A stretch of DNA of 10,302 bases, taken from NCBI GenBank assembly GCA_001805885.1, contig MHHC01000013.1:1-10302 (forward strand). The letters run 5' to 3'. The notes below the pieces were generated by a model. That model ran no database searches, was not told the origin of the DNA, and saw nothing but the letters and a program-made list of their open reading frames with translations. The stretch is from Omnitrophica WOR_2 bacterium RIFCSPLOWO2_12_FULL_51_24 (GTDB lineage Bacteria; Omnitrophota; Gorgyraeia; Pluralincolimonadales; Pluralincolimonadaceae). Both the position numbers and the translations under genes were made by a program. Shown in pieces: positions 1 to 6,395 of the stretch (its first letter is position 1; the number at the start of each line of letters is the position of its first letter).

Positions 1-454
1 AGGCATAGCCGTTCTTATCCGTCACTACCTTTACCACGTTGGGATTCTTGAGGTCGTCCGGGTCTGTTATCTTCTTTTTTAACGTCGTCATCAAGAGGCT
101 CTTGTCCTCGAGCAGCGGCCTGACGATATCATCGATCATCGACGGGTGCAGGAGCGGCTCGTCGGCCTGGATGTTCACGACAACTTTGGTATTGATCGGA
201 TTGACCACTTCCCGCAGCCTGTCGGAGCCGGTCTTGTGCTCTTTCGCCGTCAGTACGGCTTTGCCGCCGAAACGCTCGACCTCGTCTTTTACCCTCTCGT
301 CATCGGTAGCGACTATCAGGTCATCGAGGGTCGAAGCCCTCTTAGCGTTCTCCCAGACATGCTGGATCACTGATTTACCCAGGAGGTCGGCGAGGACCTT
401 GCCCTCAAACCTCGTCGATCCGTATCTTGCCGGTATTATCCCGATAGCTTCCAT
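1..454 (-). CDS. kdsB: 3-deoxy-manno-octulosonate cytidylyltransferase (CMP-Kdo synthetase), N-terminal part
   Basis: KdsB activates Kdo with CTP to give CMP-Kdo, the donor for the first sugar added to lipid A in LPS inner-core synthesis; the enzyme is cytoplasmic. I translated the minus strand from the ATG at 454 and read 151 residues before the window ends, so roughly the C-terminal 100 residues of a ~250-residue family are missing. Visible family features are the N-terminal nucleotide-binding segment IPARYGSTRFEGK (residues 7-19), VATDDERV (48-55), HKTGSDRL (73-80), the metal/nucleotide segment NIQADEP (94-100) and NPNVVKVV (137-144). Oddities are Glu where LPGK/FPGK usually has Pro, and Ala where QGDEP usually has Gly. 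The gene begins 19 bases after the rfaE1 stop, with a GGAGG ribosome-binding site (464-468) nine bases before the ATG; this site sits inside a hairpin described separately. Family assignment is firm; the gene is simply cut by the window edge. Confidence 0.95.
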   Translation of the reverse strand, partial: MEAIGIIPARYGSTRFEGKVLADLLGKSVIQHVWENAKRASTLDDLIVATDDERVKDEVERFGGKAVLTAKEHKTGSDRLREVVNPINTKVVVNIQADEPLLHPSMIDDIVRPLLEDKSLLMTTLKKKITDPDDLKNPNVVKVVTDKNGYA

Positions 455-459
455 ATACA

Positions 460-474
460 ACTGCCTCCGGCAGT
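460..474 (-). promoter_or_regulatory. Hairpin enclosing the kdsB Shine-Dalgarno
   Basis: On the minus strand the sequence ACTGCC-GGA-GGCAGT forms a perfect 6-bp stem with a 3-base loop, extendable by two G-U wobbles. The kdsB ribosome-binding site GGAGG (464-468) lies across the loop and the 3' arm, so the fold would partly hide it. The stop codon of rfaE1 (474-476) touches the stem base. An alternative stem, GGCAG (480-484) with CTGCC (469-473), uses the last rfaE1 codons and would open the first. The pairing is directly visible; a regulatory role is inference. Confidence 0.5.
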
Positions 475-1478
475 CATGCCTGCCAATGGTGGTCTTTTAT
501 CCGGGCCTTCAATTCCGCCTGCGATATCGTAGCGACACCGACCTTTCCGACGACTATGCCTCCCGCAAAATTGGAGATGTGCGCCGCTTCGATCATCCTT
601 GCTCCGGCGCATAATGCCGCGGTAAAAGTGGCGATCACCGTGTCTCCGGCGCCGGATACGTCAAAGACCTCCTGCGCTACGGTCGGGATATGCGTTATCC
701 TGCCTCCGCGTTCGAAAAGCCTCATCCCGTTTTCACCCAATGTGATGAGCGCGGCCTGCAGTTTGAGCTTCCCTAAGAGCGACCTGCCCAATTTGTTCAG
801 CGATGCGTCATCCGTCGCCTTCATGCCGCCCATAGCCTCCGCCTCCTTGCGGTTCGGGGTTATGACGGTCACGCCCTTGTAATACGAGATATGTTCTTGC
901 TTAGGGTCTACGGCTATCACCTTCCTTTGCCTCTTCGCCAGCGGGATTATCTCCCTAAGGATATCCGGGGTTATTACCCCTTTGCCGTAATCCTCTATTA
1001 TTATCCCGTCGACCTCTTTTATCTTCTCCTTTATGTAATCCGCAAGTTCTTTAGTTACCGGCCCGTTCAAATGGCCGGCCCTCTCGCGGTCTATCCTCAC
1101 GACCTGCTGGTGCCTGGCGACGACCCTCGTCTTCAGCGTAGTCGGCCTTTCGGGATCGGAGATGACGCCTTCGATCTCTACACCCTTCTTTTTGAGGATC
1201 GTCTCGAGCTGCCGGCCGTGCTCGTCCTTCCCTATTACCCCGGCCAGATACGCCTTGGCTCCCAGCGCGCTTATATTGTTGGCGACGTTAGCCGCGCCGC
1301 CCGGCATAAGCGACTCGCGATCGACCAGGACGACGGGGACCGGGGCCTCAGGCGAGATCCTGGACGAATCGCCCCAGATAAATTCGTCGAGTATAAGGTC
1401 GCCGATAACCAGTATCTTCACGTCTTTAAATTTTGCTATCGTATGTTCGATCTTCTCCAACTCGTCTCTCCTTAACAT
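474..1478 (-). CDS. rfaE1: D-glycero-beta-D-manno-heptose-7-phosphate kinase (RfaE domain I, stand-alone)
   Basis: This PfkB-family sugar kinase (also called HldA, or the first half of HldE) phosphorylates heptose-7-phosphate at C1, a cytoplasmic step toward ADP-heptose for LPS core. The protein has 334 residues: GGAANVANN near 60-68 (sugar-binding region), EDYGKG 162-167, DPKQ 191-194, TPNRKEAE 207-214, and the PfkB signature DVSGAGD 273-279 with the catalytic Asp at 279, followed by the RfaE-typical GGIVVGKVGVATIS (306-319). The frame stays open to a TTG at 1526, but I chose the ATG at 1478 because AAAAGG lies about eight bases before it and the upstream codons fall in a palindrome. The HldE C-terminal nucleotidyltransferase domain is absent, so a separate HldC (RfaE2) protein must exist elsewhere. 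It sits 134 bases after hldD and 19 bases before kdsB. Confidence 0.95.
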   Translation of the reverse strand: MLRRDELEKIEHTIAKFKDVKILVIGDLILDEFIWGDSSRISPEAPVPVVLVDRESLMPGGAANVANNISALGAKAYLAGVIGKDEHGRQLETILKKKGVEIEGVISDPERPTTLKTRVVARHQQVVRIDRERAGHLNGPVTKELADYIKEKIKEVDGIIIEDYGKGVITPDILREIIPLAKRQRKVIAVDPKQEHISYYKGVTVITPNRKEAEAMGGMKATDDASLNKLGRSLLGKLKLQAALITLGENGMRLFERGGRITHIPTVAQEVFDVSGAGDTVIATFTAALCAGARMIEAAHISNFAGGIVVGKVGVATISQAELKARIKDHHWQA

Positions 1479-1498
1479 ATTAGCGCCTTTTCTTAACC

Positions 1499-1532
1499 CA
1501 GATTTTGCATGCATTTCGTGCTGCAAAATCTG
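1499..1532 (-). repeat. Inverted repeat, 11-bp perfect arms, in the rfaE1 leader
   Basis: Plus-strand arms CAGATTTTGCA (1499-1509) and TGCAAAATCTG (1522-1532) are perfect complements around a 12-base centre, which can add a further GCA/TGC inner stem across one bulged base. It ends 20 bases before the chosen rfaE1 ATG at 1478. No uridine run follows in the direction of transcription, so it is not a canonical intrinsic terminator. Confidence 0.7.
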
Positions 1533-1542
1533 CCCGAAGGGC
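1532..1542 (-). repeat. Small GCCC-TTC-GGGC hairpin
   Basis: The minus strand reads GCCCTTCGGGC, a 4-bp GC stem with a 3-base loop, or a shorter stem closed by a UUCG-type tetraloop. It lies between the two larger inverted repeats of the hldD-rfaE1 spacer and adds to the folded character of that leader. It may be only a local detail of the larger structure. Confidence 0.4.
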
Positions 1543-1591
1543 CGACTGATTTAATCATCTCAAAATGAGACGATTAAATCAAGCTTGTCGG
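1542..1591 (-). repeat. Long stem-loop in the hldD-rfaE1 spacer
   Basis: Read on the minus strand, TGATTTAATCGTCTC (1581-1567) pairs with GAGATGATTAAATCA (1561-1547) over 15 positions, one of them a G-U wobble, leaving a 5-base ATTTT loop. After a 5-base bulge the stem resumes with CCGAC (1591-1587) against GTCGG (1546-1542). This is the strongest fold in the window. It is not followed by a T run, so it does not look like a standard terminator. Processing, RNA-stability, attenuation or mobile-palindrome roles are possible but unproven. Confidence 0.75.
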
Positions 1592-1600
1592 GGTAACTCT

Positions 1601-1642
1601 AAAATTTGCATTTTATTTTCTACTCTTTCTAATGCAAATTTT
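1601..1642 (-). repeat. Inverted repeat spanning the 3' end of hldD
   Basis: Plus-strand arms AAAATTTGCATT (1601-1612) and AATGCAAATTTT (1631-1642) are 12-bp perfect complements with an 18-base loop. One arm and the loop lie in hldD, including its stop codon at 1613-1615; the other arm lies in the spacer. The hldD residues encoded here (PKICIRKSRK) follow the natural end of the family's conserved region. No T tract follows downstream. Confidence 0.7.
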
Positions 1643-2545
1643 GGGGTTTAGTATGGATACGTAATCCCTGATACCCTTTTCGACGTTGTATTGCGGGACA
1701 AATTTAAGTTCGGCCCTGCTCGACGACATATCCGCCTGCGTCCTCTCCTGATAGAAACCGTAGGGATTGTCGAAATATTCGGGCCGCAGATCTTTTCTCA
1801 TCGCCTTGTTCAGGACCTCTATCACCCTGTTGAAAGTACCCGGCACCCCCGTGCCGACATTGAATATGCCGCTATTCTTATATTTCAGCGTTTTGAGGTT
1901 CGCGCCGACCACATCTTTGACGTATATGAAATCGCGGTACTGCTCGCCCCATTTGAATATCCTGGGGTGCTTTCCCGCCGCCATCTGAAGATAGAGCTGG
2001 TATATCATGCTGGCCGCCTTTTTCTTGTGCGTCTCCCCGGGGCCGTATACGTTGAAATACCGCAGGCCGATGACCGAGAAACCGGGATTTTCTTTTACGA
2101 AGGCCTTCGCTGCCTGTTCCATCCTCACCTTGCTCTCGCCGTAGATGTTCGCCGGCGCGGGCCTGTCCGTCTCTTTCATCGGGACCTTGCCCTTGCCGTA
2201 AGTTGCCGCGCTCGAGGCGTAGACTATCTTCCTGCAGCCGATGGATTTCGCATAGATGAGTAGCCGTTTGAAAGCATCGACGTTTACCGAAAACATTAGG
2301 TGTTTGTCGGTGACGGTCGTGTCGGTTATCGCCGCCTCATGGAATATCGCGTCGCATTCCTTGAGGAATTTCGGGTAATTGGCGGTGCGGATGTCGGCGC
2401 GCATAAAGTCTCCCCTGAAGCGGGCGAGGTTCTGCCTCTTTCCCGCCGAAAGGTCGTCTAACGCGATGACTTTGCCGTGTTTCTGGAGCTCTAATGCGAG
2501 GTTGGAGCCGATGAGTCCCGCGGCCCCGGTTACCAGGAATTTCAT
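1613..2545 (-). CDS. hldD: ADP-L-glycero-D-manno-heptose 6-epimerase
   Basis: HldD (RfaD) converts ADP-D-glycero-D-manno-heptose to the L-glycero form used by heptosyltransferases in the LPS inner core; it is a cytoplasmic NAD(P)-dependent short-chain dehydrogenase-type epimerase. The 310-residue length matches the E. coli enzyme. Visible features are the Rossmann glycine motif TGAAGLIG (6-13), the acidic pair DD (30-31), HEAAITDTT (69-77, the HldD counterpart of HEGACSSTT), the catalytic Ser in YASSAATYG (109-117), YGESK with Tyr135 and Lys139, LRYFNVYGPGE (161-171), RDFIYVKDV (204-212), GIFNVGTG (226-233) and QERTQADM (266-273). These fit HldD better than a generic UDP-sugar epimerase. The ATG at 2545 is preceded by AAGGATAAGGGG, about 11 bases away. 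It follows the last GT9 gene by 47 bases. The final ten residues come from a palindrome and look acquired. Confidence 0.9.
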   Translation of the reverse strand: MKFLVTGAAGLIGSNLALELQKHGKVIALDDLSAGKRQNLARFRGDFMRADIRTANYPKFLKECDAIFHEAAITDTTVTDKHLMFSVNVDAFKRLLIYAKSIGCRKIVYASSAATYGKGKVPMKETDRPAPANIYGESKVRMEQAAKAFVKENPGFSVIGLRYFNVYGPGETHKKKAASMIYQLYLQMAAGKHPRIFKWGEQYRDFIYVKDVVGANLKTLKYKNSGIFNVGTGVPGTFNRVIEVLNKAMRKDLRPEYFDNPYGFYQERTQADMSSSRAELKFVPQYNVEKGIRDYVSILNPKICIRKSRK

Positions 2546-2592
2546 TATTGATCTGACCCCTTATCCTTCAAAAGTTTACCACTATTAGCGGA
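2546..2592 (-). other. 47-base spacer before hldD
   Basis: This is the first gap after seven overlapping genes. It holds the hldD ribosome-binding region AAGGATAAGGGG, a weak 4-bp hairpin (CCGC-TAATA-GTGG) just after the GT9 stop, and the sequence GGGGTCAGATC. I see no convincing -35/-10 pair and no terminator, so read-through from the upstream genes is the simplest reading. Confidence 0.4.
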
Positions 2593-3639
2593 CTATGTCA
2601 ATTTAAGTAATCTCTCCGCGGCGGAGAGGACTTCCTCGACCGTGATCGCGTCGAGGCATTTGAAACTGAGCTTGCAGTTGTGCGCGAGGCATTCCTCGCA
2701 TCCGACATCCTTGTGGATGACGATATCATTGGGGCCCACGGGTCCCCATCTCTGCGGGGAGAGGCCCGGATCGAGACGGCCGAATATCGATACTACCGGC
2801 GTTCCGACCGCGACCGCGATATGGACAGGTCCGGAATCGTTCGAGATGAGTAATCTGCATTTCTTCAAAAGGGCCGCGACCTCGCCGAGCGAATGCTCCT
2901 CCGACAATATCATCGGACTGCGGAGCATCCCGGTCCCGACTTCCTTTACCGTCTTGACGTCCGAAGGCCCGCCGATTATCACTATCCTCACGTTATACTT
3001 GTCCATCAACTCGTCGGCCACGCGCCCGAATCTATATGCCGGCCAACGTTTCGACGGGCAACTCGCTCCCGGGTGCACGGCGACGATGACATCCTTGCTG
3101 CCGATGTCGTTTAACGCCATGAATCTGTCGATGACCCTCTCATATTCCGCCTTTATGGGCATATATAAAGTCCTGTCTTTGGCGACGATCCCGACGGCGC
3201 GCAGGACGTCAAAATTATAGTCTATCTCGTGTTTCTCTCCGAGGTGCTTTGTGTCCTTGAGCCGTTTCGTCAGGAGGAAACCGAGTTTCTTATCGTAACC
3301 GACCCTTTCGGGTATGCCTGCTAAAAACGGTATCAGGTTCGACCTGTTGGTCGGATGAAGAATTATCGCGATGTCGAACTTCTTCCCCTTCAGCTCAAAT
3401 ATAAATCCGAGACTCCCGAAAAATCCTTTATGCTTGTTATCTTTGTCGTAAAGTATCACTTCGTCAATATACGGATTCCCGTCTACGATCTCCTCGACAT
3501 ACGGCTGTACCATCACGGCGATATGGGCCTTGGGATAGACTTCCCTTACCGCCTTTATCGCAGGGGTAGACAGCAGGAGATCGCCAATCCTGTCGGTCCT
3601 TACTATAAGGATCCTATATCTTCTCTTCTCTTCTTCCAT
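2593..3639 (-). CDS. GT9 family glycosyltransferase (heptosyltransferase-like), third in tandem
   Basis: This GT-B fold enzyme of family 9 probably transfers a heptose, or another sugar from a nucleotide donor, onto a growing LPS core or glycan at the cytoplasmic face. The 348 residues begin with ILIVRTDRIGDLLLSTPAIK (10-29), where Asp20 matches the conserved catalytic Asp of heptosyltransferases. The donor half has HPGASCPSKRWP (189-200), SNDSGPVHIA (266-275) and SIFGRLDP (284-291). The last motif has Arg-Leu in place of the Pro-Thr of FGPTDP in its neighbours. Near the C-terminus are four cysteines, 314, 317, 322 and 328. The ATG at 3639 overlaps the previous gene by 26 bases, with GAAGG nine bases upstream inside that gene. 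The fold and family are clear; donor, acceptor and order of action cannot be read from sequence. Confidence 0.93.
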   Translation of the reverse strand: MEEEKRRYRILIVRTDRIGDLLLSTPAIKAVREVYPKAHIAVMVQPYVEEIVDGNPYIDEVILYDKDNKHKGFFGSLGFIFELKGKKFDIAIILHPTNRSNLIPFLAGIPERVGYDKKLGFLLTKRLKDTKHLGEKHEIDYNFDVLRAVGIVAKDRTLYMPIKAEYERVIDRFMALNDIGSKDVIVAVHPGASCPSKRWPAYRFGRVADELMDKYNVRIVIIGGPSDVKTVKEVGTGMLRSPMILSEEHSLGEVAALLKKCRLLISNDSGPVHIAVAVGTPVVSIFGRLDPGLSPQRWGPVGPNDIVIHKDVGCEECLAHNCKLSFKCLDAITVEEVLSAAERLLKLT

Positions 3640-4585
3640 TTAGTATTGCCTTCGCCGCATCAAATACCTCATCGGCGCTCACGGCCTTCATGCACTCAAG
3701 GTTATATCTACATAACGCTGTTTCGCACGGCGAACAATGGAGCTTCTTGTGCACCGCCTCGCCCATCCCTTCCCTCGGCCCATACTTCCTGTAATCGGTC
3801 GGCCCGAATATCGCGACCGCGGGCGTCCCTACCGAACCCGCTATATGGAGCGGCGCGCTGTCATTCGTGATGATAAGCGGCGAGCGTTTTATTATCCACG
3901 CCAGCTCGCGCAGGTTCGTCATGCCCGCCAAAGAGACGGCATAATTCCTCATCTTTACAAGGATCCTTTCGCAGATCTCTTTATCGGAATCATCGCCTAT
4001 GAACGCTATTTTCACTTTATAGGCGTCGATAAGTATATCACAGACCTTTGCGAATCCTTCTTCATTCCATCTCTTAATATGGCTTTTCGCGCCGGGACTC
4101 ACGGTGATAAACTGATCCGCATCATTTATCCCTTTGGCACCAAGGAGCCTTGCCGCTCTCTCCCCGTCATCTCTACTTATCCATATCGGATACGATCCGC
4201 CGCGCGCGTCCCCGGCCTTCGCCAAATGCTCGTCTATCTTATGGCAGATCTCTTTTGCCGGCTTATTCACCGGCTTGTTGCAGAATCGCGCCTTTACGAA
4301 GAACCCGAAGAGGCTGTTGCGTAAGTCAACTAAAAGATCATATCTGTTGCGCCTGAGGCGGGCAAAAAGCCGTATCTTGGAAGCGAGTGAGGCGGACCTG
4401 TCATATATATACATACTCCCGATACGCGTGTCGGCATCGAATACTTCGGCCGCACGCGGCCCCGTGATGACATCTATCTTCGCGTCCTTGAAATTCTCGC
4501 GAAGCGTGCCGAAGACCGGAAGCGTAAGGATGACGTCGCCTATGTTGCTTAGCGTCACGACGAGTATCTTATTTATGCCTTCCAT
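3614..4585 (-). CDS. GT9 family glycosyltransferase (heptosyltransferase-like), second in tandem
   Basis: A 323-residue GT-B family 9 enzyme, the shortest and most divergent of the GT9 set. It opens with NKILVVTLSNIGDVILTLPV (5-24; conserved Asp17), then VSPGAKSHIKRWN (162-174), TNDSAPLHIA (240-249) and IFGPTDY (259-265), the usual donor-site segments of the family. Cysteines 284, 287, 292 and 298 form a C-x2-C-x4-C-x5-C cluster near the end. Its start shares a 12-base identity, ATAAATAAGATA, with the start of the previous GT9 gene (4565-4576 versus 5590-5601), which fits descent by tandem duplication or simple convergence on the NKI start. It overlaps its upstream neighbour by 13 bases; GGAAAGG lies eight bases before the ATG. 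A role in LPS core assembly follows from context; the sugar and acceptor are unknown. Confidence 0.92.
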   Translation of the reverse strand: MEGINKILVVTLSNIGDVILTLPVFGTLRENFKDAKIDVITGPRAAEVFDADTRIGSMYIYDRSASLASKIRLFARLRRNRYDLLVDLRNSLFGFFVKARFCNKPVNKPAKEICHKIDEHLAKAGDARGGSYPIWISRDDGERAARLLGAKGINDADQFITVSPGAKSHIKRWNEEGFAKVCDILIDAYKVKIAFIGDDSDKEICERILVKMRNYAVSLAGMTNLRELAWIIKRSPLIITNDSAPLHIAGSVGTPAVAIFGPTDYRKYGPREGMGEAVHKKLHCSPCETALCRYNLECMKAVSADEVFDAAKAILNGRREEKI

Positions 4586-5616
4586 TTAAGAAGCCTTTCC
4601 GCCTCTTGTATCACATCCTCGACGGTGATAGCCTTCATACAAAACGCCTCTTCGCACCTGAGATTGTAGCAGGGTATCTTGCAGCCGGGCTTCCCCGAAC
4701 TCTTCTGGATGACCGAATATATCCCTTCCCCGTACGGCCCTGTGACCCTCGGGTCCGTGGGGCCGAATAACGCGATAGTCTTCGCGGCCTGGCTTACCGC
4801 TATGTGCATCGGGCCGGAATCATTTGAGATGACAAGAGAGGCGCGTTTCATTATCGCGGCCAGCTGCCTTAAAGTCGTCTCGCCCGCGGCCACGACGGGC
4901 TTGCGGTCCATCATCCCGGCTATCTTCTTGCCCAACTCGACGTCTTTTCCCGCTCCGGTTATTACAATGGGCATCTTGTATTTTTCGTGAAGCCTGTCGC
5001 CCAATTCCGCGAAGTTCTCCGCCGGCCAGCGCTTGAGGTCCCAGTTCCCGCCCGGGTTCAATATGATGAACCTCTCCTTTTCACCTATCCCGCGCGACTT
5101 TAAGAATTCGCAGGCGAAGGCCTCGTCTTCCTTGCCGGTAAACAACTCCATATTCTTGCCGTATTCGCCTACACCCATGCCCTTGACGATATTAAGGAAC
5201 TGTTCCACTTTATGGATATCCGGAGGCTGCGGCTTTACCTTCTTCGTCAACAGAAAACCCCTCTTTGGATTATATATTCCTATGCGTTCCCTTATGCCGG
5301 AGAGCGCGACCATAAGCGTCCTTGTAAGCGAACGGTGGAAGAGGAAGACATAATCAAAATGGCGGGCCTTGAGCGCCGAGATGAGCTTAAGTTTGCCGAT
5401 TAGCCCCTTGTATTCGCCCTTCTCGTCGTATATTATCAGCTCGTTTAAATGGAGATTAAACTCGAGGATCTCCTTGCAGCGGGGCACGACCATGCACGCT
5501 ATATGCGCATCGGGATAGTGCTTCCTGAGAGCTCTTATCGCCGGGGTCGAAAATAGGACATCACCCACCCAGTTTACGTTAACCACTAATATCTTATTTA
5601 TTTTTTCTTTGTCCAT
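4573..5616 (-). CDS. GT9 family glycosyltransferase (heptosyltransferase II-like), first in tandem
   Basis: This 347-residue family 9 enzyme resembles the WaaF/heptosyltransferase II group. The N-terminal acceptor domain starts with NKILVVNVNWVGDVLFSTPA (7-26; conserved Asp19). The C-terminal ADP-sugar domain has NPGGNWDLKRWP (187-198), SNDSGPMHIA (264-273) and ALFGPTDP (282-289). Cysteines 312, 316, 321 and 326 form the family's C-terminal cluster, here with three residues between the first two rather than two. The tail QEAERLLK is close to SAAERLLK at the end of the third GT9 gene, a sign of shared ancestry. The start overlaps the deacetylase gene by 19 bases, with AAGG seven bases upstream of the ATG. 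Of the set it is the best candidate for a true ADP-heptose transferase, but that is inference from motif quality only. Confidence 0.94.
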   Translation of the reverse strand: MDKEKINKILVVNVNWVGDVLFSTPAIRALRKHYPDAHIACMVVPRCKEILEFNLHLNELIIYDEKGEYKGLIGKLKLISALKARHFDYVFLFHRSLTRTLMVALSGIRERIGIYNPKRGFLLTKKVKPQPPDIHKVEQFLNIVKGMGVGEYGKNMELFTGKEDEAFACEFLKSRGIGEKERFIILNPGGNWDLKRWPAENFAELGDRLHEKYKMPIVITGAGKDVELGKKIAGMMDRKPVVAAGETTLRQLAAIMKRASLVISNDSGPMHIAVSQAAKTIALFGPTDPRVTGPYGEGIYSVIQKSSGKPGCKIPCYNLRCEEAFCMKAITVEDVIQEAERLLKWKA

Positions 5617-6395
5617 CTGTGCGCCTTAAACCACGTATAGTATCCCGATACCTTGACCCCCAATTGCAGGAGGTTAAACGGGCCCGGCGATACCTTTATG
5701 CGTTTGAGCTTATAGAGGTCCAATTTTATCGAATCGTCGCGCGGCATAGTCAGAAAAGCCGCCTTGAATCCGGCATCCTTAAGGATCTGTCCCGCGTGGG
5801 CGTTCTTCCCCCCATAAGGGAAACAGAAGGTAACGACCGGGTTTCCGGTCACCGCCTCAATCACTTTTTTGGACTCGAGGATCTCTATTTTTAATTCATC
5901 TTTTGTGCGCGGCTCCATGTAAGGATGTGTCTTCGTATGGCTCCCGAAATCTATCCCTGCCGCGGACATCTCCTTTATCTGGGCGGTATTAAGGTGATCC
6001 GGTTTTCCTATCCAGTCCGAGACGAGAAACACCGTAGCGGGTATCTTATACTCCTTCAAGACCGGGAAAGCGTTTGTGTAATTATTCAGGTTGCCGTCGT
6101 CAAAAGTGATCGCCACGATATTATGCGGCAGCTTCTTCCCGCTTTTTATGACATCGGCGAGTTGTCCAAGCGGGATGACGTCGTATTTTTTCTCCCTCAA
6201 GAATTTCATCTGTCTGCGGAACTGCTCGGGTGAAACGCTCAATTTAGTCTCCCGCCAATGGTCATCGATCGAGTGATACATGAGGATAGGCGGATAGTAG
6301 CATTTATCGAGAAAACTACGCCCCCCAAAATAGAGGGCCGCCACCGCGGCTAAAATAAGGACTATGGTTATCTTCTTCGAACTATTTAGAGCCAT
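5598..6395 (-). CDS. Membrane-anchored polysaccharide deacetylase (NodB domain, CE4)
   Basis: A carbohydrate esterase family 4 enzyme that should remove an acetyl group, usually N-acetyl, from a glycan using a divalent metal. After a lysine-bearing N-terminus comes one hydrophobic segment, about residues 9-25 (ITIVLILAAVAALYFGG region), with no clear cleavage site; this predicts an inner-membrane anchor with the catalytic domain in the periplasm. ILMYHSID (37-44) is typical of the PgaB-like branch. Metal and catalytic motifs are intact: TFDDG 97-101 (Asp99 base, Asp100 metal), SHTKTHP 152-158 (His153 and His157), and CFPYGG 191-196. The 265-residue length is normal. It overlaps the upstream GT4 gene by 14 bases and has AAGAGGT five bases before the ATG. 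Within a glycosyltransferase operon it probably edits the product of its neighbours; the substrate is unknown. Confidence 0.93.
   Translation of the reverse strand: MALNSSKKITIVLILAAVAALYFGGRSFLDKCYYPPILMYHSIDDHWRETKLSVSPEQFRRQMKFLREKKYDVIPLGQLADVIKSGKKLPHNIVAITFDDGNLNNYTNAFPVLKEYKIPATVFLVSDWIGKPDHLNTAQIKEMSAAGIDFGSHTKTHPYMEPRTKDELKIEILESKKVIEAVTGNPVVTFCFPYGGKNAHAGQILKDAGFKAAFLTMPRDDSIKLDLYKLKRIKVSPGPFNLLQLGVKVSGYYTWFKAHRWTKKK

Noticed and set aside
39..614. 191-residue open frame on the plus strand
   Set aside because: It runs antisense to kdsB and the end of rfaE1, resembles no known protein, and the opposite strand encodes clear enzymes.
891..1475. 194-residue plus-strand open frame antisense to rfaE1
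   Set aside because: A shadow of the kinase gene; its composition (many Tyr, Leu, Arg) is that of a reverse-complement frame and it has no recognisable motif.
1479..1526. Upstream extension of rfaE1 to a TTG at 1526
   Set aside because: The added 16 residues are encoded by a palindrome and a ribosome-binding region; the ATG at 1478 has a well-placed AAAAGG.
1545..1590. A promoter (TTGATT with a weak -10) in the hldD-rfaE1 spacer
   Set aside because: The candidate hexamers are part of the palindrome and the -10 is poor; not convincing enough to annotate.
1542..1642. Intrinsic terminators between hldD and rfaE1
   Set aside because: The stems are strong but no T run follows any of them in the direction of transcription (minus strand), and rfaE1 and kdsB continue the same pathway.
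3737..4324. 195-residue plus-strand open frame antisense to the second GT9 gene
   Set aside because: Shadow frame with no family features; the minus-strand GT9 motifs explain the sequence.
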